Source of the DNA: CAZGMN01 sp964526905
GTDB lineage: Bacteria > Acidobacteriota > Aminicenantia > Aminicenantales > Aminicenantaceae
Assembly (NCBI GenBank): GCA_964526905.1
Contig: CAZGMN010000161.1
Location: forward strand, 1-7,306
DNA: 7,306 nt
Reading direction: 5' to 3'
In this document: positions 1 through 5,141 of the stretch, piece after piece
Numbering within the stretch: the stretch's first letter is position 1
How the letters are laid out: every line of letters starts with the position of its first letter
Notes under the pieces: generated by a model
Seen by the model: only the letters and a program-made list of their open reading frames with translations
Database searches by the model: none
What the model was told of the DNA's origin: nothing
Translations under genes and position numbers: made by a program

Positions 1-189
1 AGGAACCATGCCCGCTCAGCCTTCAAACGGTTTTCTCAACACCCAGCCTGATCCTCTTGATATCAACGAATGCTTCTAAAAAGGAAACATAAGGGATAAT
101 TCGATGATAATAAAATGCTTGTCTCAATTTATTCGAGGCAAAAGCGACTAAACTATCGCTCATCGATAAATAAAGGATAAACCAATAAA
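1..189. other. Leader region with no recognisable gene
   Basis: The short open stretches that enter from the left edge end at stop codons at about 49-51, 77-79 and 90-92. None reads as a recognisable protein tail. A minus-strand open frame here starts inside the PilZ gene and shows no family motif. I see no convincing -35/-10 pair for the downstream gene. A weak hairpin (TATCG 154-158, CGATA 164-168, five-base loop) sits just before the AAGGA at 173-177 that probably serves the PilZ gene. Confidence 0.5.
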
Positions 190-582
190 ATGGCAGATGA
201 AAGAAGAAAGTTTTTAAGATTTGATTGTTCAATCCCTTCTGAAGTCCTCAAGTTGAATGGAAATCATAATTTGGTTGAAAGCGCCAAGGTTATCAATTTT
301 TCCAGCGATGGTTTGAGACTGAGAGTCAGTTTTGAGACTCCCAAATTGGGCTCTTCTTCAGAATTGAAACTCTATCTCCCAGAAAAACAATTAGTCGCCT
401 TTTTATCCGGAGAGGTTGTCTGGTGCAAGTTCACAAATAACAAGCTGGAAGTCGGCTTGAAAATAAAGGATATGAAAAGAGAGGCAAGGGGAGAAGTTCT
501 CAATTGGGTCTTCCCTAAATGGCTTGAAAGAGAGAAAAAGAGGCAAGAAGACCTCTACGGTGATATTTTTATCAAGTCATAG
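190..582 (+). CDS. Stand-alone PilZ-domain protein (probable c-di-GMP receptor)
   Basis: A 130-residue protein that consists almost entirely of a PilZ domain. Both signature elements of c-di-GMP-binding PilZ proteins are visible: an RxxxR motif near the N-terminus (R6 to R10) and an [D/N]xSxxG motif at N36-F-S38-S-D-G41. These are followed by a beta-rich stretch to about residue 95 and a charged helical tail. There is no signal peptide or membrane segment, so it should be cytoplasmic. In this family the two motifs clamp a c-di-GMP dimer, and binding changes contacts with a partner protein. The start ATG has AAGGA (173-177) 12 bases upstream, a rather long spacing, but the RxxxR motif begins only five residues in, so a later start would lose it. 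It is apparently monocistronic and convergent with the next gene, so its output partner cannot be told from context. The family call is firm; the cellular process controlled is unknown. Confidence 0.88.
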   Translation: MADERRKFLRFDCSIPSEVLKLNGNHNLVESAKVINFSSDGLRLRVSFETPKLGSSSELKLYLPEKQLVAFLSGEVVWCKFTNNKLEVGLKIKDMKREARGEVLNWVFPKWLEREKKRQEDLYGDIFIKS

Positions 583-652
583 CTTTTAATCCCGCCTTCA
601 CGATATCAGCTCATCATTCTCGCCCAAGCTCATTGCCAACATTCAAAAATGA

Positions 653-2239
653 TTATTGTTGAATTTTTCTCACGGCTTGAATCGACAGCTTGTCTTTTAA
701 GGGAAGATTCTTATCCGGAGCTTTAGCAGGCGAGGAATAGGCTTTTTCAACAGCCGACCACAGCTTTTTCCCGGAAATGAGACTCGCGGCAAAGATGACA
801 ATCCCCTCAGACTGAGCTTTTCTAACGGAATCGATTGTCCTTATAAGCTTCTCTTCAGGAAAGAAGCCGGAGGGTGGATCGGAAAGAACTTTGTTGATCT
901 CGCCCACAAAGCTATCCTTCTGGATTTTCCCCTTGAGAAAAGAGGAAAAAGCGTCATCGAGATTTTTGGCTCTCTGCGCAGAAAAATTTCTGAGATAAGC
1001 GATGTTTTTTTCCATCAATTGTTTCAATTCTTCCTTCTGTGAATCGGCGCCCTGGCCTTTCTTTAAAATTGTCAGAGCCTTTTCCCACGGCTCTCTCTCC
1101 TCTTTAAAAATATAATGGGCGTCGATTCCGGCGTAGAGATGGCTCTTGCCTTTGCACCATTCGGCTTGAGCCTGAACAGTCTCGCCGAGATAATCCAGAT
1201 AATCATCGAAGCTTCCTTGAAAGTGGCTGCGGTAGTTCATGGGCATGATGATATCTACCCAGGGAGCAAAGTCTGTCCAGCGCTGGCCGATAAACCTGCC
1301 GCTCAGCATAGGGTTGATGAAGACAGCAGCCGAGAATTCGATCTCAGGCTTAATTTTGAAAGCCCTCTCCCAGGCTTCGCGCACAAAGTCGGTGATGGCG
1401 TCGCAGCGGGCTTCGTAGAAGAAATAATCGAGGTCGCTGCGGTTTATGGATTTTCCGCTCAGGAGAAACTCTGCTTTTTGCTCCCGGCTCATTTCCTTCC
1501 AGTTTTGGGGATTGACGGTAAAGTCAGAGTCCCAATTCGCTTCCTCTCTGACCCGCTCTTTTTTCAAGGGAATGCGGTCCTGGGGCCGGTTGAAGTAGTA
1601 GAAATGGTTGTATTTGAAGAAATGTTCCAGGCAGTAATCGCAAAAGCAATAAGTATCAGGAGCGACATCTCCGGGGTAGCGGACATAGTCATGATGGATG
1701 CCGTCGACATCGTAATCCATGACGATCTCTTCAATCATCGGCAGCAGCCACTGGTCGGTGTAGCCCGGCCTTCGCGCCGGACACATCCAGACACTGCCAT
1801 AGACGACATCCGGCGTCACTTTTTCCTCAGAGGTGAGGCCGCCCTGAGGGTTGACCATGGCCCATTCAGGATGGAGCTTGAGAACTGCGGATTCTTTTCC
1901 CTCAGGAAAATCGCAGAGCCAGGCATGGACTCTTATCTTGTAGAGGCGGCCGTATTTGGTGATGGCTTGCAGCAGGTCGAAATCTTTGTAGTTGGGGTGG
2001 ATGGCCTGGGGAAATTTTTTGCTGTGCCAGAAAATATTTCCTGCCGTGTCCTTGACCAGCGGGACCAACAACTCGATGTTCGATTTTTTCAAAATCTTGA
2101 AGAATTCTTCCACGTCTTTTTCGCTCTTCCCGAAGTCTCCGGGATGAGCCCAGACGGCTCTCCCTTCGTATTCCTTTGGCTGGGCATTCAACAAAGTAGC
2201 AAGAATCAGAGCCACGAAAAGCCATAAAAACTTTTTCAT
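653..2239 (-). CDS. Secreted glycosyl-hydrolase-like 10 (GHL10/DUF187) family protein
   Basis: A 528-residue protein with an N-terminal signal peptide (KK, hydrophobic core, likely cleavage after LNA at 19), so it is exported. The mature part begins with the GHL10-type opening (RAVW, 27-30) and continues as a TIM-barrel-like fold. The hallmark DGIHHDYVRYP lies at 179-189, where the family usually has DGIHxDDYxYP. Later barrel elements include WVDIIMPMNY (327-336), YAGID (369-373) and GIVIFAAS (479-486). About 105 residues, largely charged and helical, separate the last two, suggesting an insertion before the final strand. A CxCxxC cluster (C198, C200, C203) follows the hallmark. Known family members act on polysaccharides; E. 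coli DigH, in the same domain family, cleaves stem-peptide-free peptidoglycan strands. The substrate here is unknown. The start is supported by AGGAGG (2245-2250, minus strand) five bases upstream. It is divergent from the metal efflux operon and convergent with the PilZ gene. Confidence 0.85.
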   Translation of the reverse strand: MKKFLWLFVALILATLLNAQPKEYEGRAVWAHPGDFGKSEKDVEEFFKILKKSNIELLVPLVKDTAGNIFWHSKKFPQAIHPNYKDFDLLQAITKYGRLYKIRVHAWLCDFPEGKESAVLKLHPEWAMVNPQGGLTSEEKVTPDVVYGSVWMCPARRPGYTDQWLLPMIEEIVMDYDVDGIHHDYVRYPGDVAPDTYCFCDYCLEHFFKYNHFYYFNRPQDRIPLKKERVREEANWDSDFTVNPQNWKEMSREQKAEFLLSGKSINRSDLDYFFYEARCDAITDFVREAWERAFKIKPEIEFSAAVFINPMLSGRFIGQRWTDFAPWVDIIMPMNYRSHFQGSFDDYLDYLGETVQAQAEWCKGKSHLYAGIDAHYIFKEEREPWEKALTILKKGQGADSQKEELKQLMEKNIAYLRNFSAQRAKNLDDAFSSFLKGKIQKDSFVGEINKVLSDPPSGFFPEEKLIRTIDSVRKAQSEGIVIFAASLISGKKLWSAVEKAYSSPAKAPDKNLPLKDKLSIQAVRKIQQ

Positions 2240-2244
2240 CTTTC

Positions 2245-2250
2245 CCTCCT
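2245..2250 (-). promoter_or_regulatory. Strong ribosome binding site of the GHL10 gene
   Basis: On the minus strand this reads AGGAGG, five bases before the ATG at 2239. It fixes the start at the methionine that opens a canonical signal peptide. Confidence 0.85.
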
Positions 2251-2262
2251 AATTATGGGGAT

Positions 2263-2356
2263 ACAATACTCAATTCGATAATTTTTGGAGTAGTTCTGAA
2301 GGCATCATACTTTATTCTAGCCAAGCTATGCAAATTAAGTACTAATTCAGTATTGT
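2263..2356. repeat. Widely spaced inverted repeat in the divergent intergenic region (candidate operator pair)
   Basis: The left arm ACAATACTCAATT (2263-2275) and the right arm AATTCAGTATTGT (2344-2356) are inverted copies with 12 of 13 positions matching, 68 bases apart. Overlapping the right arm is a related direct-orientation motif, AGTACTAATT (2338-2347), whose AGTACT core is itself a perfect palindrome. The left arm lies 24 bases upstream of the GHL10 start codon, and the right arm lies just upstream of a candidate promoter facing the efflux operon. The layout suits binding sites for one regulator acting on both divergent genes. The repeat is directly visible; its role is inference. Confidence 0.45.
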
Positions 2357-2374
2357 GTCCATCTCATTCAAAGC

Positions 2375-2403
2375 TTGAAATTTTTATGATGAACCTATAA
2401 GAT
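2375..2403 (+). promoter_or_regulatory. Candidate sigma-70 promoter for the efflux operon
   Basis: TTGAAA (2375-2380, five of six matches to the -35 consensus) is followed after 17 bases by TAAGAT (2398-2403, four of six to -10). Transcription would start near 2410, leaving roughly 34 bases of leader before the ATG at 2444 and arguing against the GTG at 2420 as start. The region is AT-rich, so chance matches are common. Confidence 0.35.
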
Positions 2404-2443
2404 ATGTCTATTATTTTTTGTGCTCTTCAAGTTGAGCGGCTTA

Positions 2444-2707
2444 ATGACTGCGACGAAGAAATTATGGAAGCTCAACTTCCCCCTCATCATTCTCCTCGTC
2501 TGCTGCAGCACGATAATCATTTTGCATGAAGGCCACTGTCACGATGGCTGGGGGAGTTTATGCACACCTTTGCATCATATGTTCAATATTTCTGCGGGGG
2601 GGGATGAAATAAATTTCAATCACGAATTTGGATTATTCCTGTGTTTCACTGCTAATAAAATTGCCCTTCCTGAGTTTGTAAAAAATATCTTTCATCCACC
2701 GAATTAA
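2444..2707 (+). CDS. Small membrane-anchored His/Cys-rich protein leading the metal efflux operon
   Basis: An 87-residue protein whose family I do not recognise. It opens with a basic stretch (K5, K6, K9) and one hydrophobic segment (about 12-27), which is either an uncleaved anchor or a signal sequence, so the rest should be periplasmic. Directly after it comes HEGHCHDG (28-35), giving H28, H31, C32 and H33, followed by C40, H44, H45 and M46. These are plausible ligands for a soft or borderline metal ion. The C-terminus has another cysteine and ends in FHPPN. It is the first gene of a heavy-metal RND operon, 59 bases before the channel gene. By position it resembles CzcI ahead of czcCBA in Cupriavidus, but I claim no homology. 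The frame also stays open upstream to a GTG at 2420. ATG 2444 is preferred because it gives a normal basic-hydrophobic N-terminus and leaves room after the candidate promoter; no strong Shine-Dalgarno decides it. An eight-G tract (2596-2603) lies inside. A metal-binding role is inference. Confidence 0.65.
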   Translation: MTATKKLWKLNFPLIILLVCCSTIIILHEGHCHDGWGSLCTPLHHMFNISAGGDEINFNHEFGLFLCFTANKIALPEFVKNIFHPPN

Positions 2708-2756
2708 GCTCTTCCCACCTTAAAGAACTCTTCATTTTCGATTCATTTCATTTGAT

Positions 2757-2761
2757 GGAGG
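2757..2761 (+). promoter_or_regulatory. Ribosome binding site that selects TTG 2767 as the channel gene start
   Basis: GGAGG lies five bases before TTG at 2767. The in-frame ATG at 2755 overlaps this site and has only T-rich sequence upstream, so it is probably not the start. Confidence 0.65.
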
Positions 2762-2766
2762 CCAAA

Positions 2767-3999
2767 TTGAAGTCCAAAATCTATTTATTGATCTTCGTTT
2801 TGCTTCTTTTCGCTTATCTGGCTATAGGAGAGGAAGGCCTTACCCTGGAGCAAGCGCTTGAAATGGCCGCAAGACAGAATCCAGAAATTCTCACGGCAAA
2901 GAAGAAACTCGATGTCTCGTCCGGCAAAAGATTGCAGATGGAAGCCGCAGCCGAGCCGGAGATAGTTTTCAACGCTGAAGGTTTATCTGCAGACATTAAC
3001 GGCAGCGGCGCTGGCGAGAAAGAAATAAGTTTCGGAGTAGAGCAGCGTCTTGAGTTTCCAAAGAAAAGGTCTCTTAGAGGAAAGATTGGCAGCTACGAAG
3101 AAGGGATAGCCCGCCTTGAACTGGAAAGAGCAATGATTCGCATAAGAGCCAGAGTCAAGAGGGCCTATTACAAAGCTGTTTTTTCTCGAAAAACCATTGC
3201 TGCTCTTGAATCGAGCGCGAAGCAGCTCGAAGAATTTATCGAGATGGCAAGCATAAAATATCAACTTGGGGCTGTTCCCTATCTTGATGTTCTAAGGGCG
3301 AGAGTGGAAAAGGCAAGGCTGCAAAATCAGTTGATCGAAGCCAGGAAGGAAGGGAACCTGGATAAATCCTCATTGAACCTTGTTCTTGGAAGAAGGGGAG
3401 AGGAGGAATTGGAGTTGTCAACAGATATTTCTTTTCTTCCCTTTAGTCAGAACCTGACCGAGCTTAGAGAGCAGGCCAAGCAGACTAAGCCCTCGCTGTC
3501 GATTGCTTCCTTGAGGCTTGAACAGGCCGGCGCCGGATTGAGGCTTTCGAGAATGAGCTACTTTCCTGATTTTTCATTTGGACTTTACTTCCCCAGCCTG
3601 AGGAGCGGGGCCTGGGGCGTGGCCTTAGGATTTTCTGTCCCCCTCTACTGGTGGAAGAAACAGAAGGGTGAAATCCTTGAGGCGCAGGCTGTCGAAGAGT
3701 TAAACCTCATCTCTTCGGCTTCAATCGAGAGAAGAATCATGGCTGAGATAGAAAATGCTTATTCTGGAGTAAAGGCTGCTGAAGACCAGGTCAAAGTCTT
3801 CGAGGAAATGCTGCTGCGGGAAGTCGAAGAGCAGCTTAAGGCTGGCGTCAACAGTTATCAGTATGGGAAGATCGATTCTCTCAATCTCCTCGACCTCTAC
3901 CGGACCTATACCTTGACAAAACTTGAATATTTGAAATCTCTCTACCTCTATCTTGTTTCCATAGCCGACCTTGAAGCTGCCGGTGAAGAAGGAGAGTGA
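2767..3999 (+). CDS. TolC-family outer-membrane channel of an HME-RND efflux system (CusC/CzcC-like)
   Basis: A 410-residue outer-membrane efflux protein that would form the exit duct of the tripartite pump, a trimeric beta barrel joined to a long periplasmic alpha-helical tunnel. It has a cleavable-type signal peptide (MKSK, hydrophobic to about 18, likely processed near G21) and no lipobox, unlike CusC, which is a lipoprotein. Two outer-membrane-efflux-protein repeats are visible. The first opens at LTLEQALEMAARQNPEI (25-41); the second starts near residue 230 (LTELREQAKQTKPSL). The SYFPDFSFG stretch matches the usual proline-containing entry to a barrel strand. The length is typical to slightly short for the family. 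The start is TTG at 2767, supported by GGAGG at correct spacing and by the resulting signal peptide; the frame can be extended to ATG 2755 or TTG 2752 without any binding site. The adaptor gene follows 14 bases after its stop. The family call is secure and its role in metal efflux comes from the neighbours. Confidence 0.9.
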   Translation: MKSKIYLLIFVLLLFAYLAIGEEGLTLEQALEMAARQNPEILTAKKKLDVSSGKRLQMEAAAEPEIVFNAEGLSADINGSGAGEKEISFGVEQRLEFPKKRSLRGKIGSYEEGIARLELERAMIRIRARVKRAYYKAVFSRKTIAALESSAKQLEEFIEMASIKYQLGAVPYLDVLRARVEKARLQNQLIEARKEGNLDKSSLNLVLGRRGEEELELSTDISFLPFSQNLTELREQAKQTKPSLSIASLRLEQAGAGLRLSRMSYFPDFSFGLYFPSLRSGAWGVALGFSVPLYWWKKQKGEILEAQAVEELNLISSASIERRIMAEIENAYSGVKAAEDQVKVFEEMLLREVEEQLKAGVNSYQYGKIDSLNLLDLYRTYTLTKLEYLKSLYLYLVSIADLEAAGEEGE

Positions 4000-4001
4000 C
4001 C

Positions 4002-4008
4002 AAGGAGG
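4002..4008 (+). promoter_or_regulatory. Ribosome binding site that selects ATG 4014 as the adaptor gene start
   Basis: AAGGAGG stands five bases before ATG 4014. The longer frame from GTG 3996 would overlap the end of the channel gene and place this site inside coding sequence, so it is rejected. Confidence 0.85.
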
Positions 4009-4013
4009 AAAGC

Positions 4014-5141
4014 ATGAAGAAAAAACTTCATTTTGCGTCTTTTTTGCCGCTCATCATATCCATCCCGCTACTGTTCTTTTTGACAGGATGCAGCCAGAAG
4101 CAGCATGAAGAGCCAGAAGCCAAAGTCAAAGAAGCGAGCGCTGCTCCAACAATAGTTCTTTCCGCTGAAGCTCAAAAGATTGCCGGGATAAAGATAGAGA
4201 CAGCGAGATTTAGAAAAGTCCCTTTGAAGATTCGAGCCATAGGAGAAGTCTCCTACAACCAGAGGAAGTTTTCTAACATCAGCTCCCGTGTCTCGGGAAG
4301 AATAGAAGAGGTCTTTGCCTTCATTGGCGATAAGGTCAAGAAAGGCCAATCGCTTCTTTCAGTCTACAGCCCGGATTTCCTTTCTTCTCAGGCAGAGTTC
4401 ATTCAGGCTAAAGAAAGGTTGAACAGAGCAAAAAAGCAAAGCAATGAGGAGGAAAAGCAATCCGCTCAGTCCTTGTTCGATTCTGCAAGGAACAAACTGC
4501 TTCTGCTCGATGTCACAGAAAAGGAGTTGGCAGAGCTTGAAGAAAGCCGCTCCCCAAAAGTCCTTCTCCCTGTCCGGGCACCCTTTGACGGAAGCATCAT
4601 CGATAGCAGCGTCGTTTCCGGAGATTTTATTGAATTTGGACAGAGCCTCTTCAAGATTTCTGACCTCTCCTTTCTCTGGATCAACGTGAATATTTACGAG
4701 AAAGACCTGCTTCGAGTCAGGCCTGGATGTGAAGTTTCAATCAAGGTCGCTGCTTTTCCTGATGAAGAGTTTAGGGGAGAGCTTGCCCTTCTCAGTGATG
4801 TGGTCGAAGAAAAGACCCGAACGGTCAAAGGAAGAGTTGAAGTCTCGAATGAGCGAGGAAAGCTCCGGCCTGGAATGTTCGCCGAGGTTGACCTTGTTTC
4901 TTTTTTAGAATCCAAGGCTCTCTTCATTCCCGAATGGGCTATTCACAAGATAAAAGAGAAGAAGGTTGTTTTCGTTCCGGCAGGCGAAAATTCTTTCAGC
5001 CTAAAAGAGATCGCAACAGGCTCAAAAGTGAATGGATTTATGGAGGTTGTCGAAGGATTGAAAGAAGGAGATTCTTTTGTCACTGAGGGAAGCTTCCTTC
5101 TCAAGTCAGAGCTTCTGAAGAAGACCCTGGAGGTCGATTAA
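4014..5141 (+). CDS. RND efflux periplasmic adaptor lipoprotein (CusB/CzcB-like membrane fusion protein)
   Basis: A 375-residue adaptor that would bridge the inner-membrane pump to the outer-membrane channel. The N-terminus is a lipoprotein signal with lipobox LTGC (23-26), so the mature protein is anchored by lipidated C26. Order of parts: an Ala/Glu/Lys-rich linker to about 45; the first lipoyl half around 87-120 (SSRVSGRIEEV...GDKVKKGQSL); a short helical hairpin of about 60 residues (121-182) rich in Lys, Glu and Gln; the second lipoyl half from about 183, with APFDG at 189-193 and ISDLSFLWI near 214-222; then a beta-barrel domain and a membrane-proximal domain to the C-terminus. The N-terminal linker shows no Met cluster of the kind used by CusB to bind Cu(I) or Ag(I), and only one His (H31). 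The start at 4014 is fixed by AAGGAGG. The stop codon directly abuts the ATG of the pump gene, implying translational coupling and equal production. Confidence 0.92.
   Translation: MKKKLHFASFLPLIISIPLLFFLTGCSQKQHEEPEAKVKEASAAPTIVLSAEAQKIAGIKIETARFRKVPLKIRAIGEVSYNQRKFSNISSRVSGRIEEVFAFIGDKVKKGQSLLSVYSPDFLSSQAEFIQAKERLNRAKKQSNEEEKQSAQSLFDSARNKLLLLDVTEKELAELEESRSPKVLLPVRAPFDGSIIDSSVVSGDFIEFGQSLFKISDLSFLWINVNIYEKDLLRVRPGCEVSIKVAAFPDEEFRGELALLSDVVEEKTRTVKGRVEVSNERGKLRPGMFAEVDLVSFLESKALFIPEWAIHKIKEKKVVFVPAGENSFSLKEIATGSKVNGFMEVVEGLKEGDSFVTEGSFLLKSELLKKTLEVD
5129..5133 (+). promoter_or_regulatory. Ribosome binding site of the pump gene inside the adaptor gene
   Basis: GGAGG lies eight bases before ATG 5142 and within the last codons of the adaptor gene, supporting coupled translation of the two proteins. 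Confidence 0.75.

Noticed and set aside
154..168. Small hairpin TATCG-loop-CGATA before the PilZ gene, considered as part of a c-di-GMP riboswitch
   Set aside because: Only five pairs, with none of the extended conserved structure of known c-di-GMP riboswitches.
23..232. A 69-codon minus-strand open frame rich in aromatic residues
   Set aside because: It starts inside the PilZ coding region, lacks a good ribosome binding site and has AT-driven composition with no family signature.
641..668. Possible terminator between the convergent genes: ATTCAA (641-646), TTGAAT (659-664) and a T run
   Set aside because: The stem is only six AT-rich pairs with a 12-base loop and overlaps the end of the GHL10 gene, too weak to call.
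1115..2227. A 370-codon open frame on the plus strand opposite the GHL10 gene
   Set aside because: The minus-strand protein has a signal peptide, family motifs and a perfect ribosome binding site. The antisense frame shows no recognisable motif and is best explained by codon bias of the real gene.
2304..2333. Minus-strand promoter for the GHL10 gene (TTGCAT, 18 bases, TATGAT)
   Set aside because: The -10 match is good but the -35 matches only three of six positions; in such AT-rich DNA this is not distinguishable from chance.
3996..4013. Extended adaptor start at GTG 3996 overlapping the channel gene
   Set aside because: It would put residues ahead of a well-formed lipoprotein signal and bury the AAGGAGG site that serves ATG 4014.
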